Origin: an uncultured Acidimicrobiaceae bacterium
GTDB lineage: Bacteria; Actinomycetota; Acidimicrobiia; Acidimicrobiales; Ilumatobacteraceae
Length of the DNA stretch: 21,588 nucleotides
Assembly: GCA_903934195.1 (NCBI GenBank)
Contig: CAIZMV010000204.1
Span: 1 to 21,588, forward strand
Direction: 5' to 3'
Of this stretch, positions 1 through 8,001 are shown in pieces (within the stretch, counting starts at the first letter, position 1; each line of letters opens with the position of its first letter). The notes beneath the pieces are model-generated. The model did not search any database, was not told the origin of the DNA, and worked only from the letters and a program-made list of their open reading frames with translations. The position numbers and the translations under genes were made by a program.

Positions 1-824
1 ATCATGAAGAGCTGAGTTATCTCTGTTGCTGCGTCATAGTTGTAATCAGCGGCCTTGTTCACCAACATCACACATGAACCAACAGCTAGAGCAGTTACGA
101 CGACATCAGTACCCACGCCAGAAATTGAACAATATGGAGAGGAATACGATGCGATGGAAATTGTCACTTGCCCATCGCCACTTCCACCGGAGACAACTGG
201 AATGAAGTCAAGTCCGACATATGCGCCTGTGGGAGTTGTCACAGACAATGCTGCCTGGCTGGATCTGGCAGTCACAGTGACTGTCTGCGACGCGTGTGCA
301 CTGTTGTAGTTGTAATCCCCTGCTTGGTCAACATTGATAATGCAGTCACCTACTTCGGCAAACGTGACAGCTGACCCACTAGTAGTGCCAGAGATTGAAC
401 ACACACTAGAAGACATCTCATCAATGCTGATGATTCTGCTCTTGCTACTAGAACCTCCCGACACTGTCACCGTGTATGGCGTACCGCCCACATGATGATT
501 CACGGGCGCGGTCGAGGTAAATGCCAAAGGCGTCTGATCATCGCGCGGTGTCACAACCACTGTTTGGGAGAGACGTGCTGCTTCGTAGTTTGCATCACCC
601 GGTTGTTCTATGTTCAGGATGCAATTTCCGACGCCAATAAATGACACCTTTCCCGTCGCCGCATATTGGGAGAGATTGTTGCCAGCAATAGAACATACTG
701 ATGACGAACTCGGATCAATTGTGATTTGTTTACTTTTGCTTGAAGACCCACCTTGCACCCACGGTTGGTATATCGGGGCCCCGATGTGCGGATTTACCGG
801 TGCTGTTGTGTGAAAGAAATACAA
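1..824 (-). repeat. Three tandem Ig-like repeats of 93-99 residues in the surface protein
   Basis: Read on the minus strand, repeat 1 is 824-528 (residues 548-646), repeat 2 is 527-249 (647-739) and repeat 3 begins at 248 and continues past the edge. Shared landmarks are an opening L-x-F/V-x-x-x-x-P, a central SGGSSSKS-like loop, S-S-x-VCSI-x-G, a VGxC segment, then GDxNYxxA and SQTVxVT at the end. The two cysteines per repeat (VCSI and VGxC) probably form an intradomain disulphide. The DNA copies have diverged, so this is an old protein-level duplication rather than a recent DNA repeat. Confidence 0.8.
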
Positions 825-2465
825 CGGAGTTTGCAACCGTCTCGTAACCTCAATGGTCAAGGGAACTGACGTAGTTGACCCAATTCCATCAGTCGCTTTC
901 ACTAAAGCCTCGTAGATACCTACCGTCTTATCAGCGGCCACCGAAACAACACCACTGCTATCGACGGAGACCCCCGACAATGCAGACCCACTTGTGTTTG
1001 TCACACTCCACGTGTAAGTAGGCGTTGACGAAAGGGTCATGTCTTGCGTGATTGGCAAGTTTCCTTTTGCGGCAGTAAATGGTTCTGTACTCGCAGCCAC
1101 TCCAAATGATGTTGTCAGTGTTGATTGTCCACCTGAAATCTCAGGGCGTTCGTAATAAATAATGGAAACGACCCCAGAGCCACCGTTTCCGCCCCGACTC
1201 AATGTTGCATCAGGGGTAATGGTGCCATCTGTTTCAAGAATTCCGCCACCAGCACCGCCGCCACCGCCGTAGTTTGCTAGTCCGGCTGTTGCTGCTGTTC
1301 CTGATGCAGTGAGCGGATTGTACGAAGCAGATGCACCGCCACTGGATGTCACTAACGAAGGAACCGTTGGGAACTTGAATTGACTACTACTAAAGCTAAA
1401 GACACCTTGCAGTCGAGAACCTCTCGTCGGCTTTGCATTGATAAACAAACCACCACCGCCACCTCCGAATGGAGAGATTGAAACACTGTCTGGGTAGAAC
1501 GGCATTCGCCATCCACTAGCACCAAGGGCGCAATTCAATAACCAATCAGTTCCGCATGTGAGCCCACCGCCTGAAGCCCACTTACTATTGGCATACGTGT
1601 ATCCGGCTCCACCGCCACCACCTGATAAGTACTCCGATGCAGTTGATGTGTCCAAAATGTACGAATCTGCAATGCCAACTCCACCGTCGCCCCCTGCTTC
1701 TGTCACCGCAAGTTTTTGAGATCCGCCGCCTTGGTAATACATGGTTCCTACTGCTGCACCAAAGGGACTCCCGTGCAAAGTTGGCCTATTCTGTGCTATC
1801 TGCCCGCCCTCAATCGGCGCCGCAGCACCGCCACCAGCACCACATGCAACAGAATTATTGTTCTCGTCGGCCGAAAGACATTCGTAACTGCCGACCGAAT
1901 CGGTTGTATTTCCACCACCGCCTGTGCCGCCACCGGCCCAGCCAATGTTTTCTATCTGTGATGCGTGACCATTTCCGCCATTGCAGTTTGGAATACACGA
2001 AATTGGAACGGATGCACCACCAATACCAACAGTGATGGCATATGACTGCCCCGGAGTAATGACAGGAAGTTTGTTGAGATACATTGCACCTCCGCCGCCA
2101 CCACCGCCAAAGTATGTGCCGCCTGCTCCACCGCCACCAACGGCTAACACTTGACCAGTGGTAACACCAGCCGGTGCCACCCATGTGCACGACGCATCAC
2201 TCACACCATTAGATGTGAACGTCACTTTTGTGTATCGATGAAGTTTGCGATCGCTCGACACCCGGGGCGCACTGACGAATTCATCTGACTCGCCCAGATA
2301 GTTGCGACCAATTTCTGTTGTAGTAGAAACCGAACCCGATGTACATCCTGTTGAGGCAGATACTGCCTGTGGAGATTCGACAGCGACCAGGACAAGGGAA
2401 CTTACTGCGAGCACAAACGCGAGCCCGATAGACCCACCATTACGAGAGAAGGAACCAGAAACCAT
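1..2465 (-). CDS. Secreted glycine-rich surface protein with Ig-like repeats (3' end outside window)
   Basis: An open frame of 821 codons runs leftward off the window edge, so the C-terminus is missing. The ATG at 2465 is followed by a signal peptide (Arg8, hydrophobic residues 13-29, likely cut after V-S-A at 37). Residues about 90-440 form a low-complexity glycine-rich domain with many GGGGG runs; it opens with WVAPAGVTTGQVLAVGGGG, typical of the actinobacterial Gly-rich domain of exported proteins. An Ig/cadherin-like domain follows (about 455-543, ending in KATDGIGSTTSVPLTIEVT), then at least three tandem Ig-like repeats. Cysteines recur as VCSI and VGxC pairs. The likely role is a cell-surface or adhesion protein, and the ligand is unknown. 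No sorting or anchor signal can be judged because the C-terminus is missing. It follows the TetR gene by 47 bases in the same direction. There is no clear Shine-Dalgarno sequence. Confidence 0.85.
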   Translation of the reverse strand, partial: MVSGSFSRNGGSIGLAFVLAVSSLVLVAVESPQAVSASTGCTSGSVSTTTEIGRNYLGESDEFVSAPRVSSDRKLHRYTKVTFTSNGVSDASCTWVAPAGVTTGQVLAVGGGGAGGTYFGGGGGGGAMYLNKLPVITPGQSYAITVGIGGASVPISCIPNCNGGNGHASQIENIGWAGGGTGGGGNTTDSVGSYECLSADENNNSVACGAGGGAAAPIEGGQIAQNRPTLHGSPFGAAVGTMYYQGGGSQKLAVTEAGGDGGVGIADSYILDTSTASEYLSGGGGGAGYTYANSKWASGGGLTCGTDWLLNCALGASGWRMPFYPDSVSISPFGGGGGGLFINAKPTRGSRLQGVFSFSSSQFKFPTVPSLVTSSGGASASYNPLTASGTAATAGLANYGGGGGAGGGILETDGTITPDATLSRGGNGGSGVVSIIYYERPEISGGQSTLTTSFGVAASTEPFTAAKGNLPITQDMTLSSTPTYTWSVTNTSGSALSGVSVDSSGVVSVAADKTVGIYEALVKATDGIGSTTSVPLTIEVTRRLQTPLYFFHTTAPVNPHIGAPIYQPWVQGGSSSKSKQITIDPSSSSVCSIAGNNLSQYAATGKVSFIGVGNCILNIEQPGDANYEAARLSQTVVVTPRDDQTPLAFTSTAPVNHHVGGTPYTVTVSGGSSSKSRIISIDEMSSSVCSISGTTSGSAVTFAEVGDCIINVDQAGDYNYNSAHASQTVTVTARSSQAALSVTTPTGAYVGLDFIPVVSGGSGDGQVTISIASYSSPYCSISGVGTDVVVTALAVGSCVMLVNKAADYNYDAATEITQLFM

Positions 2466-2477
2466 ACATGGAACTTA

Positions 2478-2491
2478 GTACCAGTTGGTAC
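2478..2491. promoter_or_regulatory. Palindrome just upstream of the surface-protein start
   Basis: GTACCA and TGGTAC flank a 2-base centre, giving a 14-base inverted repeat 12 bases upstream of the ATG at 2465 and 21 bases downstream of the tetR stop. Its position fits an operator or an mRNA hairpin at the start site. Whether the neighbouring TetR protein binds it is a guess. A 6-base arm can occur by chance. Confidence 0.25.
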
Positions 2492-2512
2492 CGCATTCCA
2501 ACGATTCTCCCT

Positions 2513-3139
2513 CTATTTCATGGGTTTAAGCAACGCTCGCAGACTAAACATCGTGGCTGACAGCCACTGCTCATCCCCGCCAACGTCAGTAGCCAGGTCG
2601 ACGGTGGCGCGTCCGAGGGCTAGAGTCCCAATCCATTGGGCGATTCCAAGCAACGATTCTGTCGGAGCAATCAGACCTTTGTCGACAGCAACCTGCAACG
2701 TGCCGGCCATGTACTCGTCTCCGCGCATTTGAGTGTCAGCTATCGATGCTGCAAGGACGGGAATTGTTTGTGCAGCTGCCATGGTGGCGATACGGCGGCG
2801 GCGGTTCTGTTTTCCATCTTCACTTCCGGCAATCCTCAAAATAGATTCAATCGCACCAAGAATGACTTCAGCACTCTCCGCTTGAGAGACGAACTCTCGT
2901 GTCGTCTTATTCGTTACTGTCAATTGTTCCAACAATCGCTGAACTTCAACAGCCGCAATCAGCCCTTCACGATTATGAAAATGGTGATACACAGAACTGC
3001 GAGACACGCCAGCTTTTTCTAAGACACGGATGACATTGAACTGGACAGGCCCAACTTCATCTAATTCGGCAGCTGCAAACGAAACGATGCGATCAATGGT
3101 TTCAAGACCATCGCTTCTCTTTCGTTTCGGCTCACTCAT
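2513..3139 (-). CDS. TetR/AcrR family transcriptional regulator
   Basis: The product is 208 aa, normal length for TetR regulators. A basic N-terminus (KRKR) precedes the DNA-binding domain at about residues 12-60. Its helix-turn-helix includes VIRVLEKAGVSRSSVYHHF (36-54), followed by the usual NREGLI segment. The remaining 145 residues form the all-helical ligand-binding half, which has no recognisable ligand signature. It lies 32 bases downstream of an acyl-CoA ligase gene on the same strand, so it is probably a local repressor answering to an acyl-CoA or organic acid; that ligand is inference. The ATG at 3139 is preceded by TATGCT eight bases upstream, suggesting its own leaderless transcript in addition to readthrough. 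Confidence 0.9.
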   Translation of the reverse strand: MSEPKRKRSDGLETIDRIVSFAAAELDEVGPVQFNVIRVLEKAGVSRSSVYHHFHNREGLIAAVEVQRLLEQLTVTNKTTREFVSQAESAEVILGAIESILRIAGSEDGKQNRRRRIATMAAAQTIPVLAASIADTQMRGDEYMAGTLQVAVDKGLIAPTESLLGIAQWIGTLALGRATVDLATDVGGDEQWLSATMFSLRALLKPMK

Positions 3140-3147
3140 GGAATCTG

Positions 3148-3153
3148 AGCATA
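3148..3153 (-). promoter_or_regulatory. Putative -10 box (TATGCT) of the tetR-family gene
   Basis: TATGCT sits 8 bases upstream of the ATG on the minus strand, in the short gap after the acyl-CoA ligase stop codon. The TANNNT pattern at this spacing would place transcription start at or next to the start codon. No convincing -35 element is visible. Confidence 0.4.
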
Positions 3154-3171
3154 CGCCTATAGCGAAGGCAG

Positions 3172-4617
3172 TTACTGCTTAGGTAAACGTTCGGCCCGCA
3201 GTGCAGACCTGCGCACCTTGCCGGCATCGTCTCGTAGAGCGAAATCTACATACTCAAACGTGCGCGGCACTTTGTATATAACTAACCGTTCGCCGAGGAA
3301 CGTCTTCAAGTCCGCTTCACTGATTTCAGATGGGTCTGCTTCCACAATTGCGTGAATCACATTGCCCTTGTCTTCATCAGGAAATCCGATAACTGCGCAC
3401 GACTTGATGGCTGGGTGTTCCTGTATCGCCGATTCAATTTCTGCTGGATAGATATTGGCACCGCCAGACAGAATCATGTCTGCTGCGCGGTCACCTAAGT
3501 ACAGATACCCCTCAGCATCGAGATACCCCATGTCTCCGAGCGATTCCCAACCGCCTTCTAACGTGCGTGCAGTGGCACCCACGTATTTGTATGTGGGTGT
3601 TTCACGCAGACTGCGCATCCATACTTCGCCCATCTCGCCTACTGGAAGTTCTGCGCCATCTTCATTTGTGATTTTCACTGTGCCCGGAACTGTTTTACCC
3701 ACAGAGCCACGATGAGCTAACCATTCGTGGCCAGTGATCACGGTTGCGGTTTGTGCTTCGGTGCCTGCGTACAGTTCGAAAATTCGCTCTGCACCCAACC
3801 AATCAATCCACTCTTGCTTCAACCATTCAGGACACGGTTCAGCAAGATGCCACACCACTTGCAAACTAGAAAGGTCATACGAGAGCCGCTCTTCTTCTGG
3901 CAATCGTGTGATGCGTTTCATCATCGTTGGCACCATGTACAACACAGTGCCTTTGTACTTCTCAATTGCTTCCAAGGTTCCTGTTGCATCAAAACGTGGC
4001 AACAGCACAACGTGTAATCCGTTCAGCCATGCTTGGCAGCTCCATACTGCTGGACCATTGTGATACAGCGGCCCAGGCATCACTAGACATCCGCCCTTTT
4101 GCATCAACAGTGGCAATGGCGCATCTGGGTCTAGCGCTGCTGGGTCGCCTGAAACAATAAGTTTTGGCCGACCAGTGCTTCCTCCCGATGTTGGAGCCTT
4201 CCAAGCCTTAGACACGACATACGAAAGGGGTGATGCATCGGCATCAGGTGCACGAAAACCGGTTGGTACGCACACACGATTTGCGACTGAGCCTTCTTCA
4301 ACTCCGATAACCGCTGACGAATTAGCAAGATCAATGATGGCGTCAAGTTCTCGTTGCGGAAGACGCGATGAGATGGGTTGTGGCGTTGCACCTAACCGCC
4401 ACGCAGCAATGTAGGCGATAAAGAAATCAATGCTGTTTGGAACAGCAACTGTGACCATGTCATCTTCACGAACTCCGCGTTCATGCAAATACACAGCAAG
4501 GTTGTATCCGGCCTTCAACAATTCAACTCGCGACATCGAGTCCCCTGCACAGGTAATGGCCGGTGCGAGCGGGTCTTCAGCGGTGAGATCTTCCAGACGT
4601 TGAATAAACGAAATCAT
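3172..4617 (-). CDS. AMP-forming acyl-CoA ligase (FadD-like, ANL superfamily)
   Basis: This 481-aa enzyme of the adenylate-forming family joins a carboxylic acid to CoA with ATP, through an acyl-AMP intermediate. The phosphate loop TSGGSTGRPK is at 143-152, the A5 motif YAGTE at 283-287, the A7 segment ending in GDMGYL at 361-366, and the hinge region GDRAADMILSGGANIYP at 375-391. The C-terminal AGKVRR (465-470) carries the Lys expected for adenylation. All key motifs are present, so it should be active, although it is shorter than typical FadD proteins (510-560 aa). The substrate cannot be read from sequence. The DedA-like and AEC permease genes lie upstream and TetR downstream on the same strand, which suggests uptake and activation of an organic or aromatic/alicyclic acid. 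Confidence 0.88.
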   Translation of the reverse strand: MISFIQRLEDLTAEDPLAPAITCAGDSMSRVELLKAGYNLAVYLHERGVREDDMVTVAVPNSIDFFIAYIAAWRLGATPQPISSRLPQRELDAIIDLANSSAVIGVEEGSVANRVCVPTGFRAPDADASPLSYVVSKAWKAPTSGGSTGRPKLIVSGDPAALDPDAPLPLLMQKGGCLVMPGPLYHNGPAVWSCQAWLNGLHVVLLPRFDATGTLEAIEKYKGTVLYMVPTMMKRITRLPEEERLSYDLSSLQVVWHLAEPCPEWLKQEWIDWLGAERIFELYAGTEAQTATVITGHEWLAHRGSVGKTVPGTVKITNEDGAELPVGEMGEVWMRSLRETPTYKYVGATARTLEGGWESLGDMGYLDAEGYLYLGDRAADMILSGGANIYPAEIESAIQEHPAIKSCAVIGFPDEDKGNVIHAIVEADPSEISEADLKTFLGERLVIYKVPRTFEYVDFALRDDAGKVRRSALRAERLPKQ

Positions 4618-4663
4618 GCACTGAGTTCTATCCCATTACTGGCGAGTAGTCGCCACCGAAGGA

Positions 4664-5554
4664 CTACAGAATGAGCGACAGCAGCGGAAGCGACACAAAC
4701 GAAACAAGCGTGCCAACTCCGACCATAAAGGCAACCAATTCAGCTGACAGCCCTGCACCTACCGCCACAACACCAGCAGTAACCATTGGTGGTGCAGCGG
4801 CCTGCAAAATTGATGTTGACCATGCAAGTTCTTGTGGCGACCCAACTAAGACAGCAACTACATAGACAAGCCCAGGAAGTACCGCCATCTTTGTTATGAG
4901 ACCGAATAAAGCTGGCACCTGAACGGAACGATTGACACTTAATGTGAAACGTAAACCCAATGCACACATTGCCACGGGGGCAACAGTCTTCCCGATGCCA
5001 TTGAGAACTGGGTACACATCATCGGGAAGTTCGATAACTCGAAACACGAGACTTGCAATCAGTGCCAAGAATGGCCCAAAGCGCACGAGCCGATTCAGAA
5101 TTGATCTCCAGCCACCTTCGCCAGCACCGTACGTACTTGCAACAAACGAGCCCCACAATGCAAGACCAACAAAAGTGCCCACTTGGTCATACGCAATGGC
5201 AGATGCGAGATGGTCTGCACCTAGCAAACTCTCCACCATACCAAGACCAAGAAAACTTGTGTTACCGAGAACACCAACAAGCAACAATGCTCCGGTGAGA
5301 GATCGATTCCATTTGAGTATCCGCGAAGCAGTTAACACAGCGGCAATCGCCGCCAGCATCACTGACCACGCCACAGCAATTGGCAGAACAACATCAGCAT
5401 CAAATGTGACCTTGCTGATCTTTGCGATGATTACAGCAGGCAAAGCCACTTGCAACACATACTTGTCTGCCAACGCTGTCACCACAACGGGAACTGGTCG
5501 AATAGTTCGTACAAGCCACCCAAGTAGAAAAGCACCAATTACGAGAGCAAGCAC
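4664..5554 (-). CDS. AEC-family permease (auxin efflux carrier / malonate-malate transporter type)
   Basis: The product is a 296-aa, almost wholly hydrophobic protein with about ten membrane segments. This matches the AEC family (PIN-like), whose bacterial members are usually 300-320 aa and carry mono- or dicarboxylates. Typical features are the N-terminal GAFLLGWLVR, a LPAVIIAKIS segment like the conserved N-terminal half, GVLGNTSFLGLGM in the middle and a C-terminal AAAPPMVTAGVVAVGAGL. The GTG at 5554 is the first start codon after an in-frame TGA upstream, and TAGATT lies seven bases ahead of it. The gene sits 13 bases after the DedA-like gene and 46 bases before the acyl-CoA ligase. The context suggests transport of the acid that the ligase activates; direction and substrate are unknown. 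Confidence 0.85.
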   Translation of the reverse strand: MLALVIGAFLLGWLVRTIRPVPVVVTALADKYVLQVALPAVIIAKISKVTFDADVVLPIAVAWSVMLAAIAAVLTASRILKWNRSLTGALLLVGVLGNTSFLGLGMVESLLGADHLASAIAYDQVGTFVGLALWGSFVASTYGAGEGGWRSILNRLVRFGPFLALIASLVFRVIELPDDVYPVLNGIGKTVAPVAMCALGLRFTLSVNRSVQVPALFGLITKMAVLPGLVYVVAVLVGSPQELAWSTSILQAAAPPMVTAGVVAVGAGLSAELVAFMVGVGTLVSFVSLPLLSLIL

Positions 5555-5561
5555 TCGAGAA

Positions 5562-5567
5562 AATCTA
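5562..5567 (-). promoter_or_regulatory. Putative -10 box (TAGATT) of the AEC permease gene
   Basis: TAGATT lies seven bases upstream of the GTG start and immediately after the stop codon of the preceding gene. This is the TANNNT-plus-short-gap layout seen before several genes in this window, and it supports the GTG as the true start on a leaderless mRNA. Confidence 0.4.
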
Positions 5568-6062
5568 CTAGCGAAGACCCTTCACGGTCATGATGATGGC
5601 AACCAGGAATACAACAGTGCTCACAATGTCAATGAATGCGACAGTACGCAATTTGATGCCCACCATTCCCGACAACAACAGATGGCGCGAGATTGGTCGG
5701 ATTGCCAAGAGAGCGATAACGCCAACTTTCTGAGCGCGGGGATTCCACATCAATATCTTCCGTGATATCCGAGACTTCATTGCCAATTGGCGGCCACGCC
5801 TTCGCCCAAGATCAAACCAGTGCCAATCAGTAATTGATAAACGAATACCAATCAAAGTGACAAACACGAAAGGGTTTGTTCCGCCAGCCGCAAGCAGGAG
5901 AAATGGAATTCGTGGACTCAGTAAAGACAAAACTAAAGGAGCTTTGAAGAGAGCCGGGCTGAGAACCGTCCCAATTCCGGAGACGATTGAGATGACCGAA
6001 ATCGGCCGTAGGGCGCGCTCGCCAACAATCGTGCTGACCAGGGGGTGGATCCTCACAAGCAC
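5568..6062 (-). CDS. Small membrane protein resembling actinobacterial DedA/VTT-domain proteins
   Basis: The product is 164 aa with three to four hydrophobic segments (about 22-38, 41-58, 63-75 and 140-160). The middle region, LSPALF then LSPRIPFLLLAAGG and later FDLGRRRGRQLA, resembles the divergent VTT/DedA-like proteins common in actinobacteria, and the C-terminal RPISRHLLLSGMVG matches the position of the DedA re-entrant loop. The usual acidic residues of DedA are not evident. GTG at 6062 is the first start after an in-frame TAA; a second GTG lies two codons in. DedA relatives include lipid scramblases, but this protein's activity cannot be assigned. It heads a same-strand run leading into the AEC permease gene. 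Confidence 0.6.
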   Translation of the reverse strand: MLVRIHPLVSTIVGERALRPISVISIVSGIGTVLSPALFKAPLVLSLLSPRIPFLLLAAGGTNPFVFVTLIGIRLSITDWHWFDLGRRRGRQLAMKSRISRKILMWNPRAQKVGVIALLAIRPISRHLLLSGMVGIKLRTVAFIDIVSTVVFLVAIIMTVKGLR

Positions 6063-6171
6063 AATGTTGTTATGTCGAAATTACAAAACGGCGGTGTTTA
6101 GGTTTGCGCTACATGACTTTTAGGTGAACCCTCAACATGATGTGACAAGTGGCTGTGTGAGACAATGAGCC
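6063..6171. promoter_or_regulatory. Divergent intergenic region, DedA-like gene / BCCP-CT fusion gene
   Basis: These 109 bases separate two divergently transcribed genes and must hold at least one promoter for each. I see no TANNNT box at the usual short spacing before either start. GACAAT at 6161-6166, five bases before the plus-strand ATG, is the nearest -10-like word. No clear operator or riboswitch fold was recognised. Confidence 0.4.
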
Positions 6172-8001
6172 ATGGCTACCCACAACGTTTCGTCCCCAAT
6201 TCTTGGCACGGTCTTCAAGATCACTGTGAAGCCGGGTGACACAGTGCGTGCCAACCGTGAGATTCTGATTCTGGAATCAATGAAGATGGAACACCCTGTT
6301 GAGGCAGGCGTTGAAGGAACAATCGCAGCAGTGTTAGTAGCTGAAGGCGACACCATTTCTGCTGGCCAAGTGCTGGTTCATATAACTCCAGGCGTTATTG
6401 CAGATGTCACTGCCACTGAAGCTTCCGATGTAACTGCAACTGGTGAGCGTGCCGACCTTGCTCGATACCGCGACCGTCGGCACCTCACTACAGACGATGC
6501 TCGCCCAGAGGCAGTGGCACGCCGTGCCGCAAAGGGGCAACGCACTGCACGCGCCAACATTGCAGACCTCGTTGATGATGGTTCATTTGTTGAATACGGA
6601 TCATTTGCCGTAGCAGCACAACGTCAACGCAGAACTCTTGACGACCTGATTCGCAACACACCAGGCGATGGTCTAGTTGGCGGGCTAGCAACCGTAAACG
6701 GCGCACAGTTCGATGAAGATGCGTCACGAGTTGCTGTGGCGTCGTATGACTACACAGTTCTGGCCGGCACACAAGGTTCGTTGAATCACAAGAAGAAAGA
6801 CCGACTCTTTGCTGTGGCGGAACAACTTCGTTTGCCATTCATTTTGTTTGCAGAAGGTGGTGGAGGGCGCCCTGGCGACACAGACTCCCCCGGGGTTGCT
6901 GGTCTTGACTGCTTGGCGTTTGCGTACTTTGCTCAATTATCAGGCCTTGTACCAATAGTGGGCATTACATCGGGCTATTGCTTTGCAGGTAACGCAGCAT
7001 TGCTCGGATGTTGCGATGTGATTATTGCTACAGAGAATTCGAATATCGGCATGGCTGGCCCAGCAATGATTGAAGGCGGCGGACTCGGATCAGTGAAGCC
7101 AACAGACATTGGCGACATCAATGTGCAAACTGCAAATGGTGTTGTAGATATTCGTGTTGCAAACGAAGAAGAAGCCGTTGCGGCAGCAAAGCAATACTTG
7201 TCGTACTTTCAGGGCCCTTTGTCAACATGGACCAGACACCCTGACGATGTGATGCGTGGGTTGATACCCGAACAGCGCACACGCGTGTACGACGTGCGCA
7301 CCGTGATTGATGCATTGGCAGACATTGGAACTGCGCTTGAATTACGCCCTACGTTCGGCATCGGAATTCTCACAGTGTTCATGCGAGTCGAGGGTCGCGT
7401 GATTGGTGTTATTGCAAACAATCCAGCGCACCTTGGTGGCGCAATTGATTCCGATTCCTCAGATAAGGCATCACGATTCATTCAACTCTGTGATGCATAT
7501 GACATTCCGATTATCAGTTTGTGTGACACCCCAGGTTTCATGGTGGGGCCAGATGCAGAACAGACTGCACAAGTGCGCCACTTTGGGCGCATGTTCGTTA
7601 CTGCTGCCAGCATCACGGTGCCATGGATCACCATTGTGTTGCGTAAGGGCTACGGTCTCGGTGCGCAAGCAATGGCTGGTGGCAGCTTCCATGCAAACAC
7701 CATGACCGTTTCATGGCCAACTGGCGAGTTTGGCGGAATGGGCCTTGAAGGCGCAGTGCGACTTGGGTACCGCAAAGAACTCGAAGCAATTACTGATGAT
7801 GCAGAACGTGCGGCGCTTGAAGCAAAGTTGATAGCAAGCGCTTATGAACGAGGAAATGCACTGAACATGGCAAGCCATGTGGAGATTGATGATGTCATTG
7901 ACCCAGCAGAGACACGTGCACGCATCTTGTCGATTATCGGCAGAGGCACTTCATGGCGTCAGCGCACGGGCAAGAAACGCCCAATGGTTGATACCTGGTA
8001 A
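6172..8001 (+). CDS. Acyl-CoA carboxylase: biotinyl (BCCP) domain fused to carboxyltransferase
   Basis: The product is 609 aa. Residues 1-75 are a biotinyl domain with the biotinylation motif ESMKME (Lys38). A linker of about 20 residues leads to a full carboxyltransferase (about 95-600) of the PccB/AccD crotonase-like type. It has paired N and C halves: GPAMIEGGGLG and DVQTANGVVDIRV in the first, NNPAHLGGAIDSDSSDKASRF and CDTPGFMVGPDAE in the second. It would move CO2 from biotin to an acyl-CoA, making a malonyl-CoA-type product. No biotin carboxylase is in the window, so a separate partner is required. This order differs from the common actinobacterial arrangement, in which BCCP is fused behind the biotin carboxylase. 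The CT half resembles single-chain long-chain acyl-CoA carboxylases. Substrate is unknown. Its stop codon directly abuts that of the FMN reductase on the other strand. Confidence 0.9.
   Translation: MATHNVSSPILGTVFKITVKPGDTVRANREILILESMKMEHPVEAGVEGTIAAVLVAEGDTISAGQVLVHITPGVIADVTATEASDVTATGERADLARYRDRRHLTTDDARPEAVARRAAKGQRTARANIADLVDDGSFVEYGSFAVAAQRQRRTLDDLIRNTPGDGLVGGLATVNGAQFDEDASRVAVASYDYTVLAGTQGSLNHKKKDRLFAVAEQLRLPFILFAEGGGGRPGDTDSPGVAGLDCLAFAYFAQLSGLVPIVGITSGYCFAGNAALLGCCDVIIATENSNIGMAGPAMIEGGGLGSVKPTDIGDINVQTANGVVDIRVANEEEAVAAAKQYLSYFQGPLSTWTRHPDDVMRGLIPEQRTRVYDVRTVIDALADIGTALELRPTFGIGILTVFMRVEGRVIGVIANNPAHLGGAIDSDSSDKASRFIQLCDAYDIPIISLCDTPGFMVGPDAEQTAQVRHFGRMFVTAASITVPWITIVLRKGYGLGAQAMAGGSFHANTMTVSWPTGEFGGMGLEGAVRLGYRKELEAITDDAERAALEAKLIASAYERGNALNMASHVEIDDVIDPAETRARILSIIGRGTSWRQRTGKKRPMVDTW

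Noticed and set aside
1855..2190. 111-aa minus-strand frame rich in Trp and Arg
   Set aside because: It is an alternate frame of the Gly-rich surface gene; GGN codon runs read out of frame give W/R-rich protein.
4932..5765. 277-aa plus-strand frame
   Set aside because: Antisense to the AEC permease and DedA-like genes; its composition (many Thr, Asn, Arg) is typical of the reverse of hydrophobic coding sequence and shows no motif.
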